Part shown: one piece after another, positions 29,040 to 37,767 of the stretch | How positions within the stretch are numbered: position 1 is the stretch's first letter | Layout: each line of letters opens with the position of its first letter | DNA from: Ideonella sp. | Lineage (GTDB): Bacteria; Pseudomonadota; Gammaproteobacteria; Burkholderiales; Burkholderiaceae_C | Direction of reading: 5' to 3' | Assembly (NCBI GenBank): GCA_016721465.1 | Contig: JADKIA010000008.1 | Coordinates: 1-64,000 of the forward strand | Length of the DNA stretch: 64,000 nt | Notes under the pieces: model-generated | Told to the model about the DNA's origin: nothing | The model's input: the letters and a program-made list of their open reading frames with translations, nothing else | Databases searched by the model: none | Translations under genes and position numbers: made by a program

Positions 29040-29830
29040 ACGGCACACCCCGCCTGCTGCTGGCCTTTCACTGGTTGTTCGCAGCCTTCATGCTGGCGCC
29101 GCTGGTGATGGTGGCCCTGGTGTCGTTCACCGACAAGGGCTACATCGCGATGCCGTTCGGCGGCGCCTCATGGCGCTGGTACGTGGCGATCTTGAGAGAT
29201 GACGACTTCGTCGACGCCTTCTGGCGCAGCCTGGCCCTCGGTGCCTCTGCGGCGACCTTGGCCACGTTGCTGGCCGTGCCCGCGGGCATGGCCATCGCCT
29301 GGCACCGCTTTGTGGGGCGCGAAGTCGTGCTCGGCCTGTTGCTGTCGCCGCTGATGGTGCCGCATGTGGTGCTGGGCATCGCACTGCTGCGCTTCCTCAC
29401 CCAGATCGGCGCGTCTGGAACGATGTGGGGCCTGACGGCTGCGCACACCGTGCTCGTACTGCCCTATGTACTGCGCCTGGTCGTCGCGGCGGCGACCGGT
29501 TTCGACCGCAACGTGGCCCAGGCGGCCGAGTCGTTGGGCGCCTCGGCGTGGACCGTGTTCCGCCGGATCGAGTTGCCGCTGATCGTGCCCGGCGTGGCGG
29601 GTGGCTGGCTCATCGCCTTCATCAACAGCTTCGACGAGTTGACGATGTCGATCTTCGTCGCATCGGCGGGCACGCAGACGCTGCCGGTCAAGATGTACAA
29701 CCACATCGCCAACACCATCGACCCACTGCTGGCCTCGATCTCCACCGTGCTGATCGTGCTGACGCTGGTGCTGATGATGGTGCTCGATCGCTTCTACGGT
29801 CTGGACCGCGTGCTGGCAGGCAAGCCATGA
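29036..29830 (+). CDS. ABC transporter permease, PotC type
   Basis: A 264-residue permease with six helices. The EAA loop is QAAESLGASAWTVFRRIELP. The GTG at 29036 overlaps the previous stop (GTGA). No ATG lies near the N-terminus, so GTG is the likely start. Its stop overlaps the start of the FAD dehydrogenase subunit by 4 bp, tying transport to the catabolic enzyme. Confidence 0.87.
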   Translation: MNGTPRLLLAFHWLFAAFMLAPLVMVALVSFTDKGYIAMPFGGASWRWYVAILRDDDFVDAFWRSLALGASAATLATLLAVPAGMAIAWHRFVGREVVLGLLLSPLMVPHVVLGIALLRFLTQIGASGTMWGLTAAHTVLVLPYVLRLVVAAATGFDRNVAQAAESLGASAWTVFRRIELPLIVPGVAGGWLIAFINSFDELTMSIFVASAGTQTLPVKMYNHIANTIDPLLASISTVLIVLTLVLMMVLDRFYGLDRVLAGKP

Positions 29831-30936
29831 CCGCCGCACCTGAGGTCGACACCCTGGTGCTGGGCGGCGGCGTGGTGGGGATGGCGATCGCCTACGGCTT
29901 GGCCGGCGCCGGTGAGCGTGTGCAGCTGCTCGACGAAGGCGACGATGCGTTTCGCGCTGCGCGGGGCAACTTCGGCCTCGTCTGGGTGCAGGGCAAAGGC
30001 CTGGGCAACCCCGCCTACGCCCGCTGGTCCATGGCGGCGGCTGAGCGCTGGCCCGCCTTCGCGCAGGAGCTCGCTGCATTGACGGGTGTCGATGTCGAGC
30101 TCTCGCAGATCGGTGGCCTCACGATGTGCCTGGACGACCACGAACTGGCCGCTCGTGCAGCCAGCCTCGAGTCGCTGCGGAAGTCGCTCGGTGGGCAGTA
30201 TCCGTACGAGATCCTCGACGCCAACAGCCTGCGGGCGATCTCGCCGCTGGTCGGCCCTGATGTGGTCGGCGCGGTCTTTGGTCCGCTCGATGGCCATGTC
30301 AGCCCGCTGCGCCTGCTGCGCGCGCTGGTACAGGGCTTCGCGTTGCGCGGCGGCGAGCTTGTTGCCGGTGTGCACGTCAACCGCATCGAACGGCGCTCGG
30401 GTGCATTCCACGTGTGGGCCGGTGGCACCGAGCATGTCGCCGGCCGCGTGGTGCTGGCTGCCGGGCTGGGCAATCGCGAGCTCGCGCCCATGGTCGGACT
30501 GAAGGCGCCGGTCAGTCCCAGCCGGGGGCAGATCCTGGTCAGCGAGCGGGTGCAGCCCTTCCTGCGCCACCCGTCGCTGTATGTGCGCCAGACGGGCGAG
30601 GGCGTGCTGCAGATCGGCGACTCGAAAGAGGATGCCGGCTTCGATGACGGCACCACGCTGGAACAGCTGTCGCGAATCGCGCTGCGGGCCACGCGCTGTT
30701 TTCCAATCCTGGCCAACGTCAACGTGGTTCGCACCTGGGGCGCGCTGCGCGTCATGAGCCCGGATGGCTTCCCGATCTATCAGGCCTCGAGCGCCTGCCC
30801 CGGCGCGTTCCTCGTCACCTGCCACAGCGGGATCACGCTGGCGTCCTTGCATGCGGGTCCGCTCGTGAACTGGTTGCGCGGTGGCGCCGAGCCAAACGAC
30901 ATCCAGGGTTTCAAGGCGGAGCGCTTCGATGTTTAA
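29827..30936 (+). CDS. FAD-dependent oxidoreductase (DAO family), catalytic subunit of an amino-acid/opine dehydrogenase
   Basis: A 369-residue flavoprotein of the D-amino-acid-oxidase/glycine-oxidase fold. The FAD-binding GxGxxG is LVLGGGVVGMAIAYGLAGAG. The second motif is GRVVLAAGLGNRELAPM, and the C-terminal flavin contact is near FLVTCHSGITLASLHAGPLV. It resembles HcnC, opine oxidase subunit B and the beta subunit of D-hydroxyproline/dye-linked proline dehydrogenases. It would oxidise the secondary or primary amine of an amino acid to an imine and pass electrons to its [2Fe-2S] and FAD partners. The exact substrate is not readable from sequence. Confidence 0.85.
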   Translation: MTAAPEVDTLVLGGGVVGMAIAYGLAGAGERVQLLDEGDDAFRAARGNFGLVWVQGKGLGNPAYARWSMAAAERWPAFAQELAALTGVDVELSQIGGLTMCLDDHELAARAASLESLRKSLGGQYPYEILDANSLRAISPLVGPDVVGAVFGPLDGHVSPLRLLRALVQGFALRGGELVAGVHVNRIERRSGAFHVWAGGTEHVAGRVVLAAGLGNRELAPMVGLKAPVSPSRGQILVSERVQPFLRHPSLYVRQTGEGVLQIGDSKEDAGFDDGTTLEQLSRIALRATRCFPILANVNVVRTWGALRVMSPDGFPIYQASSACPGAFLVTCHSGITLASLHAGPLVNWLRGGAEPNDIQGFKAERFDV

Positions 30937-31240
30937 GCCGATGAAACTTCCTGCCATCGAACAGCGGCGCGCCATCCAGATCATGGTCGAAGGCCGGCCT
31001 GTGCCAACCCGAGAGGGCGATACGCTGGCGGTCGCGTTGCTCAACGCCGGCGTCGTGCCGTTCCGGCATACGCCGGTCTCGGGCCAAGCGCGCGCGCCAA
31101 TGTGCCTGATGGGTGTGTGCTTTGACTGCCTGGTCGAGGTCGATGGCGCGCCCAACATGCAGTCGTGCCTGGTCGAGGTGCGTGAAGGCATGCAAGTCCG
31201 TTTGTTGACCGGCGCACGCCACGTTGGACGTTCAACATGA
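30929..31240 (+). CDS. Small [2Fe-2S] subunit (HcnA/opine-oxidase gamma-like)
   Basis: A 103-residue ferredoxin-fold protein. Cysteines are arranged as MCLMGVCFDC (C-x4-C-x2-C) and, twelve residues on, a fourth in NMQSCLVEV, the pattern for one [2Fe-2S] cluster in this family. It would shuttle electrons between the two flavoprotein subunits. The ATG at 30929 overlaps the preceding stop and is served by GGCGGAG; an ATG at 30941 is the alternative. Its stop overlaps the next start by 4 bp. The order DAO, [2Fe-2S], pyridine-nucleotide-type flavoprotein differs from hcnABC but matches several amine dehydrogenase operons. Confidence 0.83.
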   Translation: MFKPMKLPAIEQRRAIQIMVEGRPVPTREGDTLAVALLNAGVVPFRHTPVSGQARAPMCLMGVCFDCLVEVDGAPNMQSCLVEVREGMQVRLLTGARHVGRST

Positions 31241-32658
31241 GTTCGCATACCCACGACCTGGTGGTCATTGGTGCCGGTCCCGCAGGCATGTCAGCGGCAT
31301 TGACGGCTGCGTCGTGTGGCCTGAAGACCGTGCTGCTCGACGAACAGCCCCGCCCGGGCGGGCAGATCTACCGCAACATCACCGAAGTCCGCCCCACGAT
31401 CGCGGCGCTGCTGGGCCCCGACTACCGTCATGGCGCGTCGTTGGCTGCGCGCCTGACGAATTCGGGTGTGGAGTTGCTCTTCGGCAGCCTCGTCTGGGAT
31501 GTGGCACGTGACCTGACGGTCACGGCGCAACAGAACGGGCGATCGTTCCAGCTCCATGCGCCGCAGCTGATTGCGGCCACTGGCGCCATGGAGCGCGCAT
31601 CGCCGCTACCGGGCTGGACACTGCCTGGCGTGCTCAATGCCGGTGCGGTGCAACTGGCGATGAAGAGCGCAGGCAGCCTGCCCGCGGGGCGCGTCGTGCT
31701 GGCCGGCGGTGGCCCCCTGCTGCTGTTGGTGGCCTGCCAACTGCTGGACGCTGGAGCCGAGCTGGCCGGCATCGTCGAAACCTCTCCGGCGGCCAATCGC
31801 TGGCGAGCGCTGCAGCACCTGCCGGCTGCGGTTGGCGTGCCGGCCTACCTGGCCAGGGGCCTGCGCATACTGTGGCGTCTGCACCGCGCCGGCGTCCCGA
31901 TGTTTGCGGCAGCTACCGCGCCGCGCGTCGAAGGCAGCGACCGGGCTCAGGCACTGAGTTTTGAAGCAGGCGGCAAAGCCCATCGCTTGGACGCCGACGT
32001 CGTGCTGCTACACCACGGCGTGGTGCCAAACACCCAGCTCAGCCGCCTGATGCGCGTCGACCATGAGTGGGATCCCGTGCAACTGGCGTGGCGCCCCCTC
32101 GTCGATGCCTGGGGTGAGACTTCGCTGACCGGCTTGCGCATGGCCGGCGATGGGGTGTCCATTGCCGGCGCGCTGGCCGCCGAGCCAGCCGGCGCCCTGG
32201 CGGCGCTGGGCTCGGCCGTGGCGCTGGGTCGGCTGAGCGCGGAAGAGACTGAGTCTCGCGCGGCGCCGCTGCGCCGCACGCTGCGGCAGCAGGGACGCAT
32301 CCGCCCGTTCCTCGACACGCTCTATCGGCCACCCGAATGGCTGACCGATCCGGGCGACGAGACGGTGGTGTGCCGTTGCGAGGAAGTGACCGCCGGTCGT
32401 ATCCGTGAGATGGCCCGGCTGGGCTGCCAAGGGCCGAACCAGACCAAGTTCTTCAGTCGCTGCGGCATGGGACCGTGCCAGGGCCGCATGTGCGGGCTGG
32501 CCGTCACCCAGATCCTGTCGCGCGCGCTCGGCAAGGAGCCGGAAGAAGTGGGTGCATATCACATTCGCGCGCCCTTGAAACCCATTCCGCTGGCATCGAT
32601 CGCAGCACTGTCGAGTTCGAGCGCCGCCGACGTAGCTGAGACACGGGAGACTAGATGA
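31237..32658 (+). CDS. FAD/BFD flavoprotein, HcnB / opine oxidase subunit A type
   Basis: A 473-residue flavoprotein. The first Rossmann motif is LVVIGAGPAGMSAALTAASC. A second nucleotide-binding site follows at LPAGRVVLAGGGPLLLLVAC. The C-terminal BFD-like [2Fe-2S] domain holds VVCRCEEVTAGRIREMARLG and FFSRCGMGPCQGRMCG, whose four cysteines (CRC, CGMGPC) would bind a second cluster. It is the electron-accepting subunit of the three-part dehydrogenase and probably hands electrons to the quinone pool. The start overlaps the small subunit stop. Confidence 0.86.
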   Translation: MSSHTHDLVVIGAGPAGMSAALTAASCGLKTVLLDEQPRPGGQIYRNITEVRPTIAALLGPDYRHGASLAARLTNSGVELLFGSLVWDVARDLTVTAQQNGRSFQLHAPQLIAATGAMERASPLPGWTLPGVLNAGAVQLAMKSAGSLPAGRVVLAGGGPLLLLVACQLLDAGAELAGIVETSPAANRWRALQHLPAAVGVPAYLARGLRILWRLHRAGVPMFAAATAPRVEGSDRAQALSFEAGGKAHRLDADVVLLHHGVVPNTQLSRLMRVDHEWDPVQLAWRPLVDAWGETSLTGLRMAGDGVSIAGALAAEPAGALAALGSAVALGRLSAEETESRAAPLRRTLRQQGRIRPFLDTLYRPPEWLTDPGDETVVCRCEEVTAGRIREMARLGCQGPNQTKFFSRCGMGPCQGRMCGLAVTQILSRALGKEPEEVGAYHIRAPLKPIPLASIAALSSSSAADVAETRETR

Positions 32659-33008
32659 GCGACATCGAACGCAAGCACACGAACGCCCGAATGAGCAAGA
32701 TCGTTCAACACGGCGGGCTGGTCTTCCTCTGTGGCCAGACCAGCAGTGGGTCGAGTGCTGCGGACATCGACACCCAGACCCGCGAGGCCCTGTCCCGCAT
32801 CGATGCGTTGCTGGCCGAGGCCGGCAGCGACCGCAGCCGCCTGCTGTCGGTGACCGTCCATCTGAAGTCGATGGCCGACTTCGCGAAGATGAATGCGTGT
32901 TGGGAACGCTGGCTTGCCGGCGTGGCCACACCGGCCCGGACCACGGTTCAGGCCGCGCTGGCGACTGAAGACTTGCTTGTTGAGTTCACGGTCACCGCGG
33001 CTTCCTGA
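32655..33008 (+). CDS. RidA-family enamine/imine deaminase
   Basis: A 117-residue protein of the RidA/YjgF/YER057c family. The conserved region LVFLCGQTSSGSSAADIDTQ and the C-terminal PARTTVQAALATEDLLVEF are in place; the Arg that contacts the substrate carboxylate is in PARTTV. RidA hydrolyses the reactive imines formed by amine oxidation, releasing ammonia and an oxo acid. Its position as the last gene of the operon, overlapping the dehydrogenase by 4 bp, strongly suggests it handles the imine made by that enzyme. Confidence 0.88.
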   Translation: MSDIERKHTNARMSKIVQHGGLVFLCGQTSSGSSAADIDTQTREALSRIDALLAEAGSDRSRLLSVTVHLKSMADFAKMNACWERWLAGVATPARTTVQAALATEDLLVEFTVTAAS

Positions 33009-33738
33009 AGCCAAGCCATCCACGTGCTGATTCTTTGCAGTGGCGTCAATGGAACGACCACGGCGTCTTGGCGAGGCGAACTCCAGCAGTTGAATCCCGC
33101 GGCCAGCACTGATACGTCTTGCGTTCTGCATGCGGTCTCAGCTTTGCTGGGCCCCAACCGACCAATGTCCTTTCGACAGACTGCTATGGAGTGGGTATTC
33201 GTGCGACCGCTGGCCGCGTCGTGGTGGCCACGAACGGCTGCTTCGGAGACGTAGAACCCGAGAGAAGTCGGTCAGAGCGTCAGGCAGCTTTGGAGAAGCC
33301 TGGCGGGCGGGTCTGGGTCGGTGCTGCCAGTTCGCACGGTAGGGAAGCAGTCGTCGGAGCCGCGGGACCACCCGCTCGAATTCCGGGATCAGCTGTACCT
33401 CGCATAGCTGCCGCTGGGGCCAGCATCGGTGACCGAACCGAACGTCGGCTTGATGGCGCTTACCGTGAGCAGGCCCACCAGCGGCGACCGGCTCCTCACG
33501 CTGCTTTGCCGACAAGCCGCAGCTCGGCTCCAATCGGCTCTCGGCCAGCCTCCGTCGATCTTCTCGTTGCGGATGAACGCGGTCAGCGACGGACAGCTGG
33601 TGCGCTTGCCCTTGCGAAGAATTTGATCGGCACACCGACCGGGCTGGACCATTCGACTCACCGTGTGCAGCTATCCTGCGAGGGTAGAAATCAACTTAGA
33701 CAATGGAACTTGTGGAGCGCGCATCCACAACGCCACAC
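33009..33738. other. Gene-poor spacer after the dehydrogenase operon
   Basis: About 730 bp with no supportable gene. Its centre is a copy of dispersed repeat family 1, in the opposite orientation to the copy after the PLP decarboxylase operon. No intrinsic terminator with a T-run is evident downstream of ridA. Confidence 0.5.
33315..33503 (-). repeat. Dispersed intergenic repeat, family 1, copy 2
   Basis: On the minus strand this reads the same DNA blocks as 22069-22266: AGGAGCCGGTCG, CTCACGGTA, CGCCATC, GACGTTCGGTTCGG, then CGACTGCTTCCCTACCG and GCGAACTGGC. Two frames of the conceptual translation align between copies. Neither has a start signal, so the conservation reflects shared DNA ancestry. 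Confidence 0.7.
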
Positions 33739-34344
33739 ATGCTCCGCTACCAGATCGTTCCCGTCACCCCGTTCCAGCAGAACTCGTCCATCGTCTGGTG
33801 CGACCAGACCATGGAAGGCGCCGTCATCGACCCCGGCGGTGACCTGCCACGCTTGACGGGCACCGCGAAGAAGCAGGGCGTCACGCTCAAGCAGATCCTG
33901 CTCACCCACGCGCACATCGATCACGCGGGCGGCACCGGCACGCTGGCGCGCGAACTGGGCCTGCCGATCGTGGGGCCGCACCCGGGCGACCAGTTCTGGA
34001 TCGACGGGCTGGCCGAGCAGGCACGCATGTTCGGTTTTGCACCGGCCGAGGCCTTCACGCCCACGCGCTGGCTGGCCGATGGCGACACCGTGGCCGTGGG
34101 CCGCAGCGTGCTGAACGTGCGCCACTGCCCGGGGCACACGCCGGGCCATGTGGTGTTTCACAGCGCCGAGGCGCAGCGCGCCTTCGTGGGCGATGTGCTG
34201 TTCGCGGGCAGCATCGGCCGCACGGATTTCCCCGGCGGCGACCACGACACGCTGATCGCCAGCATCAGCGGACGGCTCTGGCCGATGGGCGATGCCACGG
34301 TGTTCATCCCCGGGCATGGCCCGGAGAGCAGCTTCGGCCGGTAG
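33739..34344 (+). CDS. MBL-fold metallohydrolase (glyoxalase II-like)
   Basis: A 201-residue metallo-beta-lactamase-fold hydrolase. The dinuclear metal site is complete: THAHIDHAGG (HxHxDH), then RHCPGHTPGHVVF, then AFVGDVLFAGSIGRTD and FIPGHGPES. The group includes YcbL-type glyoxalase II proteins that hydrolyse thioesters such as S-lactoylglutathione. The ATG at 33739 gives the family N-terminus LRYQIVPVTPFQQNSSIVWC; an in-frame ATG at 33703 would add 12 residues. It sits 55 bp upstream of a Crp-type regulator on the same strand. Confidence 0.87.
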   Translation: MLRYQIVPVTPFQQNSSIVWCDQTMEGAVIDPGGDLPRLTGTAKKQGVTLKQILLTHAHIDHAGGTGTLARELGLPIVGPHPGDQFWIDGLAEQARMFGFAPAEAFTPTRWLADGDTVAVGRSVLNVRHCPGHTPGHVVFHSAEAQRAFVGDVLFAGSIGRTDFPGGDHDTLIASISGRLWPMGDATVFIPGHGPESSFGR

Positions 34345-34399
34345 CGGCGCAGCAATCCCTTTGTCGCCGGCACCTGAGCGGCAACCCGACCGCAGCACC

Positions 34400-35035
34400 A
34401 TGTCAGCCGATTTCTCCTGCCTAAGCGATGATTTGAGCGCACTCGCCCGACGAGGCGAAGTGCGGCGCTACCGCAAGGGCACGCTGCTGATCCAGGAGGG
34501 CGACCAGGGCGAGACCCTGTTCATCATCCTGTCGGGCCGGCTGCGCAGCTTCAGCGAGGGCGAGAACGAGCGCGAGATCACCTACGGCGTGTATGGCCCC
34601 GGCGAATACCTGGGCGAGATGAGCCTGGACGGTGGCCGCCGCTCGGCCAACGTGATCACGCTCGAAGCCAGCACCTGCGTGGTGGTGACGCGGCAGACGC
34701 TGGAAGCCTTCATTGCCGAGCGGCCGCAGTTCGCCTTCGAGCTGCTGGCCAAGGTGATCCGGCGTGCCCGCGTGGCCACGCTGTCGGCCCGGCAGCTGGC
34801 GCTGAACGACGCCTACGGGCGGCTCAAGCTGCTGCTGGAAGCGCTGGCCGAGCCGGCGCGGGCCGATGGCAGCCGCGTCGTCCACGAGCGGCTGACGCAC
34901 CGCGACATGTCGAACCGCCTGGGCTGCTCGCGCGAGATGGTGAGCCGCCTGATGAAGGACCTGGAACGCGGCGGCTACCTGCACAGCGATGGCGGGCAGC
35001 TGGTGCTCACCCGCGCGCTGCCGGCGCGCTGGTAG
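34400..35035 (+). CDS. Crp/Fnr-family transcriptional regulator
   Basis: A 211-residue regulator. The cyclic-nucleotide-binding fold occupies residues 10-125 (LLIQEGDQGETLFIILSGRL, EYLGEMSLDGGRRSANVITL). The Crp-type HTH is at about 150-205, with DMSNRLGCSREMVSRLMKDL as recognition region. The GEMSLDGGRRSAN phosphate-binding cassette retains the RS pair that contacts cAMP in Crp, so a cyclic nucleotide is a possible ligand. No Fe-S cysteines of the Fnr type are present. Targets unknown; the preceding MBL gene may be co-transcribed. Confidence 0.88.
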   Translation: MSADFSCLSDDLSALARRGEVRRYRKGTLLIQEGDQGETLFIILSGRLRSFSEGENEREITYGVYGPGEYLGEMSLDGGRRSANVITLEASTCVVVTRQTLEAFIAERPQFAFELLAKVIRRARVATLSARQLALNDAYGRLKLLLEALAEPARADGSRVVHERLTHRDMSNRLGCSREMVSRLMKDLERGGYLHSDGGQLVLTRALPARW

Positions 35036-35063
35036 TCGGCGCGGCCCGCGCGGCCGCAAACGA

Positions 35064-36056
35064 TCAGGACGCGGCCGCCTTGGGCACCGGCGGCCCGAAA
35101 TGCCGATCGGGCCTGGCCGCGCGCGCAAACATCGGCTGCACCCGGCCCATGTGGTCTTCCATGTCCTTGATGCGCGTCTTGCCCGAGGGGTGCGTGGACA
35201 GCCACTGCGGCGGCGCGCCCTTGTTCGCCGACATCATCTTCTGCCACAGCGTGACGCCGGCCTGCGGGTCATATCCAGCGTTGGCCGCCAGCACCAGGCC
35301 CAGCGCATCGGCCTCGGATTCGTCGCTGCGCGAGAAGGTCAGGGTCAGCAACTGGCCGCCCGCATCGGCCGCCGCACGGCCCAGGTTGCCCACGCCCAGC
35401 AGGGCCGCACCGATCTCGATCGCGCCGCGCGTGGCCAGGGTCTTGCCCATGCGCTCGCGCGCGTGCTCGAGCAGCGCATGCGCCACCTCGTGGCCCATGA
35501 TCATGGCCACCTCGTCGTCGCTCAATTGCAGCTTGGCCAGGATGCCGTAGTAGAAGGCGATCTTGCCGCCGGGCATGCAGAAGGCGTTGAGCTGGTCGCT
35601 GCCGATGAGGTTCACGTCCCATTGCCAATCCCTGGCGCGCGGGTTGCACCCGTAGGTGAACGGGATGATGCGCTGGGCGATGTAGCGCAGGCGCTGCACC
35701 TGCGGGTGGTTCTGCGGGCCCAAGGCCTTCTTGCTCGAGGCCTGTTGCAGCATCTGCGTGTATTGCTGCGTGGCCGTCTGCTCCACCTGGTTGGCCGAGC
35801 CCACCTTGGCGAAGGTGGAGCGCTTGCACTCGTCCCAGTTCTGCGACCCGGTCGATGCCAACGCGGCAGGCGCAGGCGACGAAGGCTGCTGCAGCCAGTC
35901 CTGCTGCGGGCCTTGCGCCCAGACGCCGGGCGCGGCCAGCGTGGCCAACGCGGCCGTGCCCCAGCGGCGGCGCGCGTGCAGGTGGCAGCCACAGCCGGCG
36001 GCGTGGGCCAAGGCGGGCGCGGCGATGTGGGCGTCGGTGTGGAACGGGGTGCTCAT
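35064..36056 (-). CDS. M48-family metalloprotease
   Basis: A 330-residue Zn metallopeptidase. The catalytic HExxH is MGHEVAHALLEH and the third ligand lies in SRSDESEADALGL. The N-terminal region has an RRRWGTAALATLAAPGVWAQ segment that looks like an export signal after an unusually long, His- and Cys-containing leader (MSTPFHTDAHIAAP...), so the true start may be further in. It resembles the soluble periplasmic M48 (LoiP/BepA-like, without TPR) proteases that degrade misfolded envelope proteins. Convergent with the Crp-type gene. Confidence 0.85.
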   Translation of the reverse strand: MSTPFHTDAHIAAPALAHAAGCGCHLHARRRWGTAALATLAAPGVWAQGPQQDWLQQPSSPAPAALASTGSQNWDECKRSTFAKVGSANQVEQTATQQYTQMLQQASSKKALGPQNHPQVQRLRYIAQRIIPFTYGCNPRARDWQWDVNLIGSDQLNAFCMPGGKIAFYYGILAKLQLSDDEVAMIMGHEVAHALLEHARERMGKTLATRGAIEIGAALLGVGNLGRAAADAGGQLLTLTFSRSDESEADALGLVLAANAGYDPQAGVTLWQKMMSANKGAPPQWLSTHPSGKTRIKDMEDHMGRVQPMFARAARPDRHFGPPVPKAAAS

Positions 36057-36162
36057 CGGTGGGACCAGCCAGCGGCTGGCTGAGAGGACGACAAGCGCAG
36101 ATTCTTGCACCGGGGCCGATTTGCTGCCCAGACTTGCGGCTGGGCCGCCGCAACCGTCGGCT

Positions 36163-37767
36163 TCAACCAGCGGCGGGATCGGCCTCCAGCCGCCGCACCG
36201 CATCGCGCAGCACCCACAGCAGCACCAGGGGCGGGATGGCCAGGGCGGCCGCCAGCACGAAGAAACGGGGCCAGCCGATGGACGACGCCAGCACGCCCGC
36301 CAGCGGCCCCACCCACACGCGGCCCACCGACGCAAAGGCCGAGAGCAGCGCGAACTGCGTGGCGGTGAAGCGCTGCTGGGTCAGGCTCATCAGGAAGGCC
36401 ACGAAAGCGGCCGTGCCCATGCCGCTGGTGAGGTTCTCGCTCACCACCGCCAGCAGCAGGCCGCCATCCACCTGGGTGGCCTGCTTGAGCTGCACGATGC
36501 CGAAATCGAAGGCCGGGATCACCAAACCGGGCAGGCTGCCCTTGCCCTGCGTGGCCAGCCACCAGAAGGCCAGGTTGCCCAGGCCCTGCAGCAGCCCGAA
36601 CAGCATCAGCGAACGCCACAGCTTCAGGTGCAGCATCAACACGCCACCCAGCAGCGCCCCGCCGATGGTGACCCACAGCCCGATCACCTTGTTCACCACG
36701 CCCACCTCGGCCGGGCTGAAATGCATGGCCTGCAGCAGGAAGGGCGTGAGCAGCGCCATCGCAAACGCATCGGTGAGCTTGTAGAGCACGATGAAGAACA
36801 GGAAGGCCGTCGCGCCCGGCTGCGAGAAGTAGCCGCGCACGCCGCCCAGCAAAGTCTCGAAGCGCGCGCGCCGCGCCGCCCAGGTGGCCAGCGGCAGCGT
36901 GAAGACGATGCCCAAGCCCAGCGCCAGCAGGTCGACCCAGCGCGTCTGCAGGGCGGGCGACAGGCTGCCGCCGCGCAGCCAGGGGCCCAGCAGCTCTCCG
37001 GCCAACGGATTGGCCAGGTGGCGCGTGAACAGATAACCCGTTACCGCAGCGGCCAGCACGGCGACGAAGCCGATGACATCGTTGCGCGCCACCGAGCTCG
37101 GCACGGCCGCCAGCGACAGCCGCGGCAGCGCCACGGCCGAGAACAGCGCCGCACCGGCCATGATGGCGGCCATGATGCGGTAGACCTGAGGCCAGCTCAT
37201 GCCGCTGCCCGCGGCCGCGTCGGTCCAGATCAAGGCCACGCCGCCCGACACGATCATCGCCAGCCGGTAGCCCAGCACGTTGACCGACGAGCCCAGGCCG
37301 CGCTCGGCGGCGGGCAGCAGATCGGTGCGGTAGGCATCGATCACCACGTCCTGCGAGGCGGAGATGAAGGCCAGCACCACCGCCAGCAGCGCAAAGGCCT
37401 GCAGCGCACCCTGCGGCGGCGTGGCCGCCAGCGCCAGCAGCGCGCCGGCCGTGAGCAGCTGCGTGAACACCAGCCAGCCGCGACGGCGGCCGAAGCGAGG
37501 CAGCAGCTCGAAGCGGTCCATCAGCGGCGCCCACAGGAACTTGAAGGTGTAGGGCAGGCCCACCAGGCTCAGGAAGCCGATGGTGGCGATGTCCAGCCCC
37601 TCCATGCTCAACCAGGCCTGCAGCGCCTGGCCGGACAGGGCCAGCGGCAGCCCCGAGGCGAAGCCCAGCACGGCGACGACGAACAGGCGGTAGGTGGCGG
37701 CCAGGCCGCGGGGCGTTGGGGCTGGCCGGCGAGCCGGCGCGCCGGCGGCTTCGTGGGGAAGGGGCAT
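36163..37767 (-). CDS. ampG: AmpG-family muropeptide permease
   Basis: A 534-residue major-facilitator protein that imports GlcNAc-anhydro-muropeptides from the periplasm for cell-wall recycling. Fourteen or so hydrophobic helices are present. Family markers are GFASGLPLALSGQALQAWLS near the N-terminus, LPYTFKFLWAPLMDRFELLP, and SASQDVVIDAYRTDLLP (the conserved Asp motif). It also carries VSENLTSGMGTAAFVAFLMS. Start at 37767 gives the standard N-terminus. It is 106 bp downstream of the M48 gene's start on the same strand, and cell-wall proteolysis and recycling would fit together, but no operon signal is visible. Confidence 0.88.
   Translation of the reverse strand: MPLPHEAAGAPARRPAPTPRGLAATYRLFVVAVLGFASGLPLALSGQALQAWLSMEGLDIATIGFLSLVGLPYTFKFLWAPLMDRFELLPRFGRRRGWLVFTQLLTAGALLALAATPPQGALQAFALLAVVLAFISASQDVVIDAYRTDLLPAAERGLGSSVNVLGYRLAMIVSGGVALIWTDAAAGSGMSWPQVYRIMAAIMAGAALFSAVALPRLSLAAVPSSVARNDVIGFVAVLAAAVTGYLFTRHLANPLAGELLGPWLRGGSLSPALQTRWVDLLALGLGIVFTLPLATWAARRARFETLLGGVRGYFSQPGATAFLFFIVLYKLTDAFAMALLTPFLLQAMHFSPAEVGVVNKVIGLWVTIGGALLGGVLMLHLKLWRSLMLFGLLQGLGNLAFWWLATQGKGSLPGLVIPAFDFGIVQLKQATQVDGGLLLAVVSENLTSGMGTAAFVAFLMSLTQQRFTATQFALLSAFASVGRVWVGPLAGVLASSIGWPRFFVLAAALAIPPLVLLWVLRDAVRRLEADPAAG

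Noticed and set aside
29827..32658. Hydrogen cyanide synthase hcnABC
   Set aside because: Subunit families agree, but the gene order differs, an importer and RidA are coupled, and the regulator is OccR-like. A wider amine/opine dehydrogenase call is safer.
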